Source: Fodinicola acaciae (lineage in GTDB: Bacteria > Actinomycetota > Actinomycetes > Mycobacteriales > HKI-0501). From it: DNA of 64,000 nt. This document shows, piece by piece, positions 15,782 through 25,168 of the stretch (the stretch's first letter is position 1; each line of letters begins with the position of its first letter). The DNA lies in the NCBI RefSeq assembly GCF_010993745.1, contig NZ_WOTN01000001.1:2979235-3043234 (forward strand), given 5' to 3'. Both the position numbers and the translations under genes were made by a program. Below the pieces are notes generated by a model that had not been told where the DNA came from, did not search any database, and saw nothing but the letters and a program-made list of their open reading frames with translations.

Positions 15782-18418
15782 GTGCGAACTCTGGCGGTGC
15801 CGGTGAGCACGGTGGTTGCCGGCCGTCCCGGTGACGGTTTGACCGCCGGCTGGTTGCCGGCCGAGCAGGCGGCAGCGATGCCGTCCGCCGCGGTCCTCGC
15901 GGAGCTCGGCTCGTCCGCTGATGGCCTCGATGACACGGAGGTGGCGCGGCGGCGAGCCTGGTACGGCGCCAACGCCGTGCGTACGCACCGAGTGTCGGCG
16001 ATGCGCGTGTTGGGCCGCCAGTTCCGGTCGGCACTTCTGGGCTTGTTGTTGGTGGCCGTCGTGGTGTCGTTTTTCGTCGGACAGCGCACCGACGCTGTCG
16101 TGATCGGCGTGATCCTGGCGGTCAGCGTCGGCTTGGGCTTCGTCAACGAGTACCGATCGGAACGGGCCGGCGCCGCGTTGCACGACCGGATCCGGCACAC
16201 TGCCGTCGTGATCCGGTCCGGCCGGGCCGGTCAGGTGGACGTGACCGAGCTGGTGCCAGGCGACGTCGTACGCGTCGAGCTGGGTGCGGTGGTGCCGGCC
16301 GATCTGCGGCTGCTGGAGACGACCGAGCTGGCCTGCGACGAAGCCGCCTTGTCCGGAGAGTCGGTGCCGGTGGACAAATCCCCCGAGCCGGTGCCACCGG
16401 ATACGGAGCTGGCCGAGCGGTCCTCGTGCGCGCTGATGGGAACCGTGGTCCGGTCAGGCTCCGGGACGGGTGTGGTGGTCGCGACCGGCGCACGTACCGT
16501 GTTCGGCGGCATCGCCGTCGGCTTGGGACGACGCCACCCTCCGACGGAGTTCCAGACCGGCCTGGCCCGGTTCTCGATGATGCTCGCGTGGGTCGCCGGC
16601 GTACTCACCGCGGTGATCTTCGTGATCAACCTGGTGCTGCACCGGCCGGTGATCGACGCCATCCTGTTCAGTCTGGCGATAGCCGTCGGGATCACGCCGC
16701 AGCTGTTGCCGGCCATCGTGACCACCAGCCTGGCCATCGGCACCCGCCGGCTCGCCACCAAACGGGTCCTGGTCAAGCGGCTGGTGTGCGTCGAGGACCT
16801 GGGTAACGTCCAGATGTTGTTCACCGACAAGACCGGCACCCTCACTCAGGGACGCATCGACCTGCGGGAGGTCATCGGCACCCCCCGGACGTTGCTCTAC
16901 GGCCTGTTGGCCAACGAGGCCGTTCCGGCCGACGGTGCGGCGGTCGGCGGGAACTCCCTCGACCAGGCGCTGTGGCGGGCCGCTCAGGCCCACGACCAAC
17001 CGACTGGCGACTACCGGCAGGTTGACCTGGTGCCGTTCGACCATCAACGTCGCACTACCAGCGCGCTGCTGGACGGTCCCGACGGCCGGATCGTGGTGGT
17101 CAAAGGTGCTCCGGAGGACATCATCTCGCGCTGCGCCGAGGTGCCGGACGAGATCCGTACGGCGTTGGACGACCGGTTGGTCGCCGGCTCCAGGGTCATC
17201 GCGGTGGCCGCGCGCACCGCACCCGAGCTGCGCGTACTCGCCGACACAGACGAGCGGGACCTGGTCCTCACCGGACTGTTCGTGTTCTCGGATCCACCCA
17301 AGACCGACGCCAGGCAGGCACTCGGCCGGCTGCACGCGCTGGGGGTCGGCGTGAAAGTCCTGACCGGCGACCATCCAACGGTGGCCCGGAAGGTGTGCGA
17401 GGACGTCGGTCTACCCGTCACCGGCGTACTCACCGGTGCCGAGTTGGCAACGATCGATGACGACGACCTGCCGGCGATCATCGCCTCTACGACGGTGTTC
17501 GCACGTGTCAGCCCCGAGGACAAGGCCCGGCTGGTACGGGTCCAACGCCGCAGCGGCACCGACGTCGCGTTCCTCGGCGACGGCGTCAACGACGCATTGG
17601 CGCTGCACGCCGCCGACATCGGAATCTCGGTGGACACCGCCGCCGACGCGGCCAAGGACGCCGCCGACGTACTGCTGCTGGACAAGGACCTCGGTGTTCT
17701 CGCCGACGGCGTCACCGAGGGCCGGCGGATCTTCGCCAACACCATCAAGTACGTGCTGATGGGAACCTCGTCGAACTTCGGCAACATGTTCTCGGCAGCC
17801 GGCGCGTCGGCGTTTCTGCCGTTCCTACCGATGCTGCCGTCGCAGATCCTGCTCAACAACCTGATCTACGACCTGACCCAGATCGCCATCCCCACCGACC
17901 GCGTCGACCCCGACCAACTCGCTCGTCCGGCGCACTGGAACCTGCGCGAGGTCCGCCGGTTCATGTTCACCTTCGGTCCGCTGTCGTCGATTTTCGACTT
18001 CCTCACCTTCGCCGTACTCCTCGGCGTCCTGCACGCGGGGCCGGCCGAGTTCCGTACCGGCTGGTTCGTCGAATCGCTGGCCACCCAAACCCTGGTCGTG
18101 TTCGTGATCCGCAGCCGTACGCACCCGATCTGGCGCAGCCGTCCCAGCAGCCCGCTGATCGCCGCCGCGGCCGGCGGCCTCGCCGTCGGATGGCTCATCC
18201 CCTACCTGCCGATCGCGGCACCGCTCGGGTTCACCTCCCTGCCGGCGGCCTACCTGCTCGTCGTCGCCGGCCTCGCGGCCGCCTACCTCGTCCTCGTCGA
18301 AACCGCCAAACGCACCCTGCTCTCCCCCACCGACCTCCGCCACCCCGCACCTCCGCTACCCCGCACGACCCCGCAACGACGTACCCACCGGCGCGCCGCG
18401 CGGTTCACGACCCGATGA
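15782..18418 (+). CDS. mgtA: Mg2+-importing P-type ATPase (MgtA/MgtB, P3B)
   Basis: An 878-residue P-type ATPase. The phosphorylated Asp is in DKTGTLT (Asp349), the actuator TGES analogue is SGESVPVDKS, and the nucleotide/hinge motifs are KGAPEDI and GDGVNDALAL. TM4 reads SLAIAVGITPQLLPAIVTTS, the P3B signature, distinct from Ca2+ or heavy-metal pumps; the C-terminal membrane part includes NNLIYDLTQIAIPTD. The GTG start at 15782 is one of several close options. It imports Mg2+ using ATP. It stands alone; no Mg-sensing leader was recognised apart from the hairpin at 15695. Confidence 0.9.
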   Translation: MRTLAVPVSTVVAGRPGDGLTAGWLPAEQAAAMPSAAVLAELGSSADGLDDTEVARRRAWYGANAVRTHRVSAMRVLGRQFRSALLGLLLVAVVVSFFVGQRTDAVVIGVILAVSVGLGFVNEYRSERAGAALHDRIRHTAVVIRSGRAGQVDVTELVPGDVVRVELGAVVPADLRLLETTELACDEAALSGESVPVDKSPEPVPPDTELAERSSCALMGTVVRSGSGTGVVVATGARTVFGGIAVGLGRRHPPTEFQTGLARFSMMLAWVAGVLTAVIFVINLVLHRPVIDAILFSLAIAVGITPQLLPAIVTTSLAIGTRRLATKRVLVKRLVCVEDLGNVQMLFTDKTGTLTQGRIDLREVIGTPRTLLYGLLANEAVPADGAAVGGNSLDQALWRAAQAHDQPTGDYRQVDLVPFDHQRRTTSALLDGPDGRIVVVKGAPEDIISRCAEVPDEIRTALDDRLVAGSRVIAVAARTAPELRVLADTDERDLVLTGLFVFSDPPKTDARQALGRLHALGVGVKVLTGDHPTVARKVCEDVGLPVTGVLTGAELATIDDDDLPAIIASTTVFARVSPEDKARLVRVQRRSGTDVAFLGDGVNDALALHAADIGISVDTAADAAKDAADVLLLDKDLGVLADGVTEGRRIFANTIKYVLMGTSSNFGNMFSAAGASAFLPFLPMLPSQILLNNLIYDLTQIAIPTDRVDPDQLARPAHWNLREVRRFMFTFGPLSSIFDFLTFAVLLGVLHAGPAEFRTGWFVESLATQTLVVFVIRSRTHPIWRSRPSSPLIAAAAGGLAVGWLIPYLPIAAPLGFTSLPAAYLLVVAGLAAAYLVLVETAKRTLLSPTDLRHPAPPLPRTTPQRRTHRRAARFTTR

Positions 18419-18561
18419 AAGCTCGCAGGAACCGCCGGTCCGCGCTCCGATCGATCGATACGTGCAACCAGATGACGCGCCATGATCGTTGCCACCGCTC
18501 TGAGCGCTGTCCTGTCGGCGCTGATGCTCGTAATCGAGCTCGTTCTGCCGTCGAGTGCGAT

Positions 18562-18782
18562 TCAGAACAAACCGGACAACCGCGAGTCCTCGTCCCATTG
18601 TGCGAACCGCCGACGGTCGATCAGTCGATGCGCGACCCAGAATGCGAACCAGGCGGCCAGAATCGCCTCGGCGAGTCGTTCGGCGCCGGTGCGATCGCGT
18701 TCAGCATGGCCCGCAACCGGCCGATCTCGGCGGCCACCGTCTCCAGGTCGCTCAGCTCCGTCTTCGGCACGACGTCAGCCAT
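18562..18782 (-). pseudogene. Small one-helix membrane protein gene, frameshifted
   Basis: The ATG at 18782 opens MADVVPKTELSDLETVAAEI then GRLRAMLNAI, a coiled-coil-like start. Near 18690 the open frame becomes implausible (SPRRFWPPGS...), while a shifted frame reads TGAERLAEAILAAWFAFWVA then HRLIDRRRFAQWDEDSRLSG to a stop at 18562, giving a convincing membrane helix. One indel therefore separates the halves. The start overlaps the CHAD remnant's stop by 8 bp, so the two were probably one operon. Confidence 0.55.
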
Positions 18783-19209
18783 GGCGGGTGTCTCGCTGCG
18801 GCCCGATCCACCGCCGGAGGCTGGCCGCGGTCTGCCGCCACCGGCCGGTGAGCTGGCGCTGAAGTGTACGTGCGTGATCGGCTTCCCGTTGGTAGAGGAC
18901 GCCGTACGTGAAGGCGTCCTCGCCGGCTTCGTACGCCGCGCCGGCCAGCTCCAGCAGGACCGAGCGGGCCACGACGGCATCCTGGTGGTCGACGGCATCG
19001 CCTACGGCGACCCCGGCCACCGTCTTCGCCGGCCGGCGTGCGGCCTTCGCCATAGGGCCGGTGAGCAGCGCGTCCAGCTCGTCCAGCAGGCGGAAGTAGC
19101 GATCACTGTCCAAAGTGGACGTTAGCTGGTCCAGGGCCACTTGGTGGTCGGCGTGCAGAGCCGTCGCGCCGCGCCGCACGGCATGAACTGCACGGAATCG
19201 CCTGTACAA
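18775..19209 (-). pseudogene. CHAD-domain protein remnant
   Basis: A 144-codon frame resembling only the second half of a CHAD (conserved histidine alpha-helical) domain: a helix ALDQLTSTLDSDRYFRLLDE with LDALLTGP, then a jump to DHQDAVVARSVLLELAGAAY followed by EAGEDAFTYGVLYQREADHA. In full CHAD proteins about 40-50 residues with the HxxRKxxKRARY motif lie between these parts, so an internal deletion is inferred. No CYTH domain is upstream. CHAD proteins bind polyphosphate; this copy lacks the basic centre. Confidence 0.65.
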
Positions 19210-19282
19210 CGAGGCAGCCTTCGGTTGTCGTGAGATCCACTTCGCCCTACGGCAGTCGCATGCCGAGAATTCGTCTCCTCGG

Positions 19283-19777
19283 CTACCTCTCTAGGGCCCA
19301 GTCCTGATATACGGACTTGTTGCAACCATAGCTTCGAAGCCCGAACGCGTAACTGTGATCGATGCACCCGTACGTCGCATTGTTTTGAAACCACATGAAC
19401 AAATAGCCTCCACTCGAGTAGATCCCCACTGAGAATTGCTGGAAAGGTAGTCCGTTGCATGCCGTCGCGCGGAGGTGAAACTGGAAGCTGTCGTCGACGC
19501 AGGCGTTCGTCATGTAGTTCCGCACGCTCCACAGCGAACCTGACGAGTTGAGCTTCTGCAGCCAGAAAGACTGGTACCCGTTGTTGAGACAGTTAATGGC
19601 ACGCAGGCCAATCGAGCTGTCGTCGAGACAGAATCCTGTCGAACGGTTGCGCAGATGATACCAACCGGACTCGACGCTCTCCACGCTCGCAGTGGCACGC
19701 ACAGGATTATTGAACGCAACCACCGTAAACATCAACGCCAACAGTGTCATCGTTGCCAGAAGTCGGGTTCTTCGCAT
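19283..19777 (-). CDS. Secreted ricin-type beta-trefoil (lectin-like) protein
   Basis: 164 residues, ATG at 19777 with GAAGGAGG about 12 nt upstream. The signal peptide MRRTRLLATMTLLALMFTVV is cleaved near VRATAS. The mature part shows three trefoil repeats, each with a C-(L/V/I)-D motif and a closing Q-x-(F/W): FCLDDS...YQSFWLQ, ACVDDSF...FQQFSV, GCIDHSY...YQDWAL. LR-A/S-x-x-C pairs give probable disulfides. Such stand-alone RICIN domains bind carbohydrate; nothing else is attached. A longer frame back to 19939 adds an unlikely N-terminus. Confidence 0.85.
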   Translation of the reverse strand: MRRTRLLATMTLLALMFTVVAFNNPVRATASVESVESGWYHLRNRSTGFCLDDSSIGLRAINCLNNGYQSFWLQKLNSSGSLWSVRNYMTNACVDDSFQFHLRATACNGLPFQQFSVGIYSSGGYLFMWFQNNATYGCIDHSYAFGLRSYGCNKSVYQDWALER

Positions 19778-19939
19778 AATTCTCCATCCTCCTTCAATCC
19801 GCGGGGTACATGTCTGTTTTACCGGCAACGACCGGGAGAAGTGGCGGTTCCAGCTGTTGATACGTACAACTGCGTATGCCTGAACAACGAGTGAGTCCGG
19901 ATGAATGTCACTGATCTGCTCGCCGTCATGTACAGCCAT

Positions 19940-20153
19940 CCCCGCGACGCTGCCGGCGGTCTACAGTAGGGAACGTCACCCCACTTGCGCAGCCGCTGGC
20001 GTGTATGAACGCTGAGAACATGGCACCGACGGCTCGCTTGACGAGTGGCGGACCGGCGGGACCGGCGGTCCCTGTCCGGCCACCGCAGGACCGCGTCAAA
20101 TCGCACGTTCCGGTCGCAGCGGATCACGACGTGAGGCTGAACGTCCCAGGCAG
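19940..20153. other. Intergenic, nothing recognised
   Basis: No gene, hairpin or repeat that I can support. It presumably holds the promoter of the beta-trefoil gene (minus strand). Frames crossing it (for example 20005-20454 on the plus strand) have no domain and no start context. Confidence 0.4.
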
Positions 20154-20276
20154 TCAGAAACCGCCAGACAAAAACTCAAAAAGAAGCGCGATCAAACCAC
20201 GAATTATGTCCAACGAAATTTCGGCGACTACCTGCGGAATGCGTCGTCGCTTTCCGGCATTCACGATCACGAGCAC
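20154..20276 (-). CDS. Possible 40-residue membrane peptide
   Basis: A GTG at 20276 with AGGGAG 6 nt before opens 40 codons: VLVIVNAGKRRRIPQVVAEI, then SLDIIRGLIALLFEFLSGGF. A basic N-terminal part is followed by an amphipathic/hydrophobic C-terminal helix, a layout seen in small membrane-active peptides. It lies 105 bp downstream of, and co-directional with, the YcxB-like pair. GC3 is lower than in neighbouring genes. No family is recognised. Confidence 0.3.
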   Translation of the reverse strand: MLVIVNAGKRRRIPQVVAEISLDIIRGLIALLFEFLSGGF

Positions 20277-20380
20277 CGGCGACTCCCTGGAGTTGCTAGA
20301 AGTGATGAGACAAACATTATGGTGTCCGTGGATCCATGCGCGGAGCCCGCAACGCATGGGAACTACCGCACACTGCCATG

Positions 20381-20893
20381 TCAGCGACGTGCGCCTGTGC
20401 GCATTCGGCGCAGACGGATCCCGCAGTCGGCGAGGATGTCGTGGAGTGCGGTGATGTCCGCGTCGGTGAGAGCAGAATGCGGCACCGGTATCCATCCGGC
20501 CTCGGCCACCAGCATCAGGATAGGCCCGGTCTCGCGGACTTTCCGTACCGACGACCATGGAATATCCGATTGGACGGTCGGTGTGGTGATCCGGATGCCG
20601 CGCTCACTGAGCCGGTAGTCGCGCAGCCTTTCCGGTTGCCGCAGCAGTTTTCCAAAGACAATCTCCCTGTATACAAAAGGGGAAATAATCGCGGCGACGC
20701 CGAGAACGACCAGCATGGCGCCGAACAGAGCCGCTGATCCGAAACGCAAAGGGACCAGGAACATCAGTCCGATCAGCGCAACGACGGCACCGATGACCGG
20801 TGACCAGTGGACGCGCCAACCCAATACGGCCCGAGTCAGTGCGCGCGCATAGCCGCGGTCCAGGGGGACTTGGTAGTTCACGTCGATCATCAT
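20381..20893 (-). CDS. YcxB-like two-helix membrane protein, paralogue 1
   Basis: 170 residues. An N-terminal cytoplasmic strand (MMIDVNYQVPLDRGYARALT) precedes two adjacent helices (VIGAVVALIGLMFLVPL, LFGAMLVVLGVAAIISPF) and a C-terminal PH-like YcxB domain (YRLSERGIRITTPTVQSDIP, WSSVRKV, ending in a helix). The IPW-x-x-V motif is the YcxB hallmark. It starts with an ATGA overlap to the similar gene upstream. Function of the family is unknown. Confidence 0.75.
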   Translation of the reverse strand: MMIDVNYQVPLDRGYARALTRAVLGWRVHWSPVIGAVVALIGLMFLVPLRFGSAALFGAMLVVLGVAAIISPFVYREIVFGKLLRQPERLRDYRLSERGIRITTPTVQSDIPWSSVRKVRETGPILMLVAEAGWIPVPHSALTDADITALHDILADCGIRLRRMRTGARR

Positions 20894-21384
20894 TTTGCCC
20901 CAGCGAGTTTGCGGTTGATAAGGAATGTCTCCAGCTCGGCGACGTCCGCGGGTGCCATGGCCGCGGCGGGTAGGACCACCTGGGTGCCGCCGAACAGGTG
21001 AAGCCGGAACGTCGCACCGGTTCGGCGCGCCGCCCGCACTCCCGTCCAGGCGAACCGGCTGGTGGCCGACGGCGTGCTAACGGCGATCTCTTCGTCGGTG
21101 AGGTGGTAAAGCCATCGTCGCGGTATCCGGGACAGTCGCAGCCAGGCGCGGAGGGTCGAGACAAGGGGTACGGTCGCCACGATCAGTCCGACGATCATGA
21201 ACGCGGTGCCAACGGGTTGAACGTCTGAGTCGTGGTCGAACCAAAGGTAGGTGTAGCAGGCGAGTCCTATGAGAGCGAAGACGGCTCCCATGACGGCGGC
21301 CCTGAGCCGCACGGGCATGGCTCTCGCCCATAGCACGGTGCGGGCATGCCTGCTGTTCGCCGGGAATTCAATGTGAATGTCCAC
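20890..21384 (-). CDS. YcxB-like two-helix membrane protein, paralogue 2
   Basis: 164 residues with the same plan as the next gene: a short beta start (MDIHIEFPANSRH), two helices (VMGAVFALIGLACYTYLW, GTAFMIVGLIVATVPLV) and a C-terminal PH-like domain (YHLTDEEIAVSTPSATSRFA, WTGVRAARRTG, VLPAAAMAPADVAELETFL). Its stop overlaps the start of paralogue 1 (20890-20893), so the two are translationally coupled and could form a hetero-oligomer. It sits 40 bp downstream of the fused sigma factor gene on the same strand, so a single transcript is possible. Confidence 0.75.
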   Translation of the reverse strand: MDIHIEFPANSRHARTVLWARAMPVRLRAAVMGAVFALIGLACYTYLWFDHDSDVQPVGTAFMIVGLIVATVPLVSTLRAWLRLSRIPRRWLYHLTDEEIAVSTPSATSRFAWTGVRAARRTGATFRLHLFGGTQVVLPAAAMAPADVAELETFLINRKLAGAK

Positions 21385-21423
21385 TCGACGTTTCCTTCGG
21401 TGATCGATTGTCGGATACGCAGC

Positions 21424-23049
21424 TCAGGGAGCTAGCGGGGATCGGATCTGGGTGAAACGCACCCCGTCGGTGGTGAGCAGGTAGAGCATGCTCGCGGCTG
21501 CGGACGGTCGCACCAGACAGGCTTGTTGATCGGCCGTTTGGACTAGGTCAGCGGCAGCGAAATCCCGGCTCACAGCGTCGAAAGTCAGGCCATGATCCCG
21601 GCTAACCGCCAGGTTGGCGACATCGACGACACCAGGCTCTTGGGTGACGAGGAGGTTTCCGTTGGGAAACGCGCAGGCGGAAAAAGGAAAAAGAGGGGCG
21701 TCTACTTTGCCCCGGGCGATCCAATCCCTGCCCCGGTTGGTGCTGACGATGACTCGAAGCTGACGGATGCCGTCGTCCTGCAAGACGTACGCGGTTGGCC
21801 CGCTTACCGCCGCGGCGCCGTATTGCGCGATGTCCCGGGTTTTCCAGCTTCGCCCCTCGTCGTCACTCGTCGCCACGTACCGGCCCGACACCAGTTGCCA
21901 CAATGTGCCGTCACTGCCGCGGAACATGCTCATCGAAGCGTCACCCGTGCCTCCGGGGTTCGCGAGCGCGTATCGTTTTCCGGTTGCCGGATCGGCCGTG
22001 CCGATGCGGCAGACGTCACCTGAGCACCGTGGCACAAGTGGCCAGCCGGCTGGCACCGTGGCTAGCGGCGGTCCGGCGGCGGGTGCCGGTTGCCGTATCC
22101 AGGTGTGACCGCCGTCTGTCGTCAGCATGTCGCCGAGCTGTAGGTGGTCTCGCGACAGCAGCACCGGCGGCACGGTCCGTTGGACATTGATCCCCTCAGG
22201 CAGTCCCCATGCCTTCCAGGTCCGGCCGGCGTCGACCGTCCGAGCCATCGCGAGCCGGCTGTCCGCCGTCTCCACCAAGGCGTAGAACGAGCTCACGTCG
22301 ACCGCGCCCAGCTGCCACACCCGGTGAGCGCCTGCCAACGCCACCGGTCTGGTCAGCACCTCCGGACGTGCCGGCACGATGACGAAAACCAGCAGCAGCG
22401 CGGCAGCCACCGCGAGTGCGCCACCGGCAAACCCGGTGAGCCGGCGGCGCAGCTTGCGCCGTCGTCCGCGCTGGTAGGCGGCCGGCAGGTCGGGGCCGGT
22501 GGTAGCGGCGGCCGTACGCACCCGCGCGGCCGCTGCGGACAGGTCCGATTCGTCGATGTTCTCGTCGAGGAGGGCCGCCAGCGCCGAACGCCCGCGCGCC
22601 AGCCGCGACTTGACCGTACCGACCGATACTTCCAACGACCACGCGATCTCCTCGAGCGACTGGTCGCCGAAATAGAACCGTACGAGCGTCTCGCGCTGTG
22701 CGAGCGGAAGCTGCGCCAGCGCGTCGAGCACGGCGACCCGGTCCGGTGACGGTGTGCCATCAGCCGTGTCGATCGCCGCCAATTCCAGCCGCTCGGCGTG
22801 GCGCTTGGTGCGCCGCCAGCGAGCGCGGATCACGTTGCGCGCGACCGTGTGCAGGTAGGCTTCCGGGCTGTCGCTCGCCAACACCCGCGACTCGATCGCA
22901 ACGGCACGCGCGAACGCCTCCTGGACGGCGTCCTGCGCCTCGTTGAGGTTGCCGGTGAGCGCGTACATGCTGGCCACCAAGCGGGGATATGACCCACGGA
23001 AGAGCCCCTCGAGTCCTCCGCTGGCCATCTCCGTCACCTCGTCGATCAT
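21424..23049 (-). CDS. ECF sigma factor fused to a membrane-anchored Asp-box sensor domain
   Basis: About 541 residues in one uninterrupted frame. Sigma region 2 is at 16-82 (ALTGNLNEAQDAVQEAFARA), region 4 at 103-158 (LPLAQRETLVRFYFGDQSLE, EIAWSLEVSVGTVKSRLARG), a basic linker at 185-205, one transmembrane helix at 206-226 (TGFAGGALAVAAALLLVFVI) and an extracytoplasmic part at 230-541. The last contains five Asp-box/BNR-like repeats (TVDAGRTW, TTDGGHTW, SDDEGRSW, STNRGRDW, SRDHGLTF), implying a beta-propeller. No zinc anti-sigma motif is present. Start uncertain: ATG 23049 or 23028. The split version is at 28927-30584. Membrane tethering, and release by proteolysis, is inferred. Confidence 0.8.
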   Translation of the reverse strand: MIDEVTEMASGGLEGLFRGSYPRLVASMYALTGNLNEAQDAVQEAFARAVAIESRVLASDSPEAYLHTVARNVIRARWRRTKRHAERLELAAIDTADGTPSPDRVAVLDALAQLPLAQRETLVRFYFGDQSLEEIAWSLEVSVGTVKSRLARGRSALAALLDENIDESDLSAAAARVRTAAATTGPDLPAAYQRGRRRKLRRRLTGFAGGALAVAAALLLVFVIVPARPEVLTRPVALAGAHRVWQLGAVDVSSFYALVETADSRLAMARTVDAGRTWKAWGLPEGINVQRTVPPVLLSRDHLQLGDMLTTDGGHTWIRQPAPAAGPPLATVPAGWPLVPRCSGDVCRIGTADPATGKRYALANPGGTGDASMSMFRGSDGTLWQLVSGRYVATSDDEGRSWKTRDIAQYGAAAVSGPTAYVLQDDGIRQLRVIVSTNRGRDWIARGKVDAPLFPFSACAFPNGNLLVTQEPGVVDVANLAVSRDHGLTFDAVSRDFAAADLVQTADQQACLVRPSAAASMLYLLTTDGVRFTQIRSPLAP

Positions 23050-23091
23050 CGTCACATGGTGCAGAGTCGACTCGGCACGCAAAGGTTCCCG

Positions 23092-24203
<1,112 letters not shown>

Positions 24204-24344
24204 CCGAGCGACGCCGGGGTTTCCCCCGAGCGGCGCGATAGCGAGACTACACCACGGGCTGAGTCGCACTGGCAGCCAGGTCCGGGGGAGGATGGGAGGG
24301 GCCTACATCGCACCGTAGGCAGCCAGTCGCAGGGAGGTATGACC

Positions 24345-24644
24345 ATGAGCACCATGACCAAGGTCGCGTTCGTCGCCGGGCTGGCCATCGGGTACGTGCT
24401 GGGGACGCGGGCCGGTCGCGAGCGGTATGACCAGATCCGCCGGGTGGCCAGGGCCGTACGGGAGAATCCGACGGTCCAGGAGACGGCCGGGATCGTGCAG
24501 GCACAGGCCGGCAACGTGATGGCGAGTGCCAAGGAGGCGGTCGCGGAGCGGCTCGCGCACACGCCGGTCGGCGAGCGGTTCTCGTCGGTCTTCGGCGCGC
24601 AGGAGAGCGCTCCTGGCGTCAACGGCAAAGGCCCGGCCAGCTGA
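24345..24644 (+). CDS. YtxH-like small membrane-associated protein
   Basis: 99 residues. An N-terminal helix (KVAFVAGLAIGYVLGTRAG) is followed by a charged amphipathic segment (RERYDQIRRVARAVRENPTV) and an Ala-rich helix (AQAGNVMASAKEAVAERLAH), the YtxH/DUF883 pattern, with the TRAGRERYDQI motif common to actinobacterial members. AGGGAGG ends 7 nt before the ATG at 24345; an earlier ATG at 24339 is too close to it. Possibly an envelope-stress or general-stress protein; the family's role is unclear. Confidence 0.75.
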   Translation: MSTMTKVAFVAGLAIGYVLGTRAGRERYDQIRRVARAVRENPTVQETAGIVQAQAGNVMASAKEAVAERLAHTPVGERFSSVFGAQESAPGVNGKGPAS

Positions 24645-24652
24645 GGCGAGCG

Positions 24653-25168
24653 CTACGGCTGGGGTGGCGCGGCGGAGCGGGCGGCGACCTCGATGAGGTC
24701 GGCGACCTGTGCGCGTACGGCCGGATCCGTGTGGTCGGTGCCGGCGTCATAGCGCGCCACCCAGGTCAGGCCGTCGACGCCTGGTACGCGCCGGCCGACG
24801 ACCCAGACGCCGCCGGAGACGAGCTGGTGGTGCGCCGAGTACGCGACGCTGCGGGTGACCCGCGTGCGGATCTCCGGCGGCAGGTCGCCGGGCTCGGCCA
24901 GCCGCAGCGCGATCGGCTCGCCGTCGGCGACCACGCCGTCGGCCACGTCGACGGACGGGATGACGGTGAGTACGCCGTCGCCCCAGCCGGCCTTGTGGAT
25001 CTGGTGCCACCCCAGCCGTACGTCGGCGGTGCGCAGGCCGGCCGTGGTGGCGACGATCATTGAGCCGTCGTCCGTACGGCCCCAGGCGACGATGCGCTCA
25101 CCGGTGCCGGCGACGGCCTGCGCCTCGGCCGGCGGACGGCGGCCGAACAGGCGGCTGAAGACCGACAT
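24653..25168 (-). CDS. Conserved hypothetical protein downstream of dnaG
   Basis: 171 residues, cytoplasmic, mostly beta-strand. It begins MSVFSRLFGRRPPAEAQAVA, a short basic lead, then ERIVAWGRTDDGSMIVATTA and GLRTADVRLGWHQIHKAGWG. The pattern of short strands and WHQIHKAxW suggests a small PH-like or scaffold fold. The ATG abuts the dnaG stop directly (TAGATG), so it is translated from the dnaG message. I recall similar proteins next to dnaG in other actinomycetes, but know no function. Confidence 0.75.
   Translation of the reverse strand: MSVFSRLFGRRPPAEAQAVAGTGERIVAWGRTDDGSMIVATTAGLRTADVRLGWHQIHKAGWGDGVLTVIPSVDVADGVVADGEPIALRLAEPGDLPPEIRTRVTRSVAYSAHHQLVSGGVWVVGRRVPGVDGLTWVARYDAGTDHTDPAVRAQVADLIEVAARSAAPPQP

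Noticed and set aside
18482-18862. Plus-strand frame starting with a hydrophobic stretch (MIVATALSAVLSALMLVIEL)
   Set aside because: It is antisense to the frameshifted small membrane gene and turns into Arg/Ser-rich noise after 30 codons.
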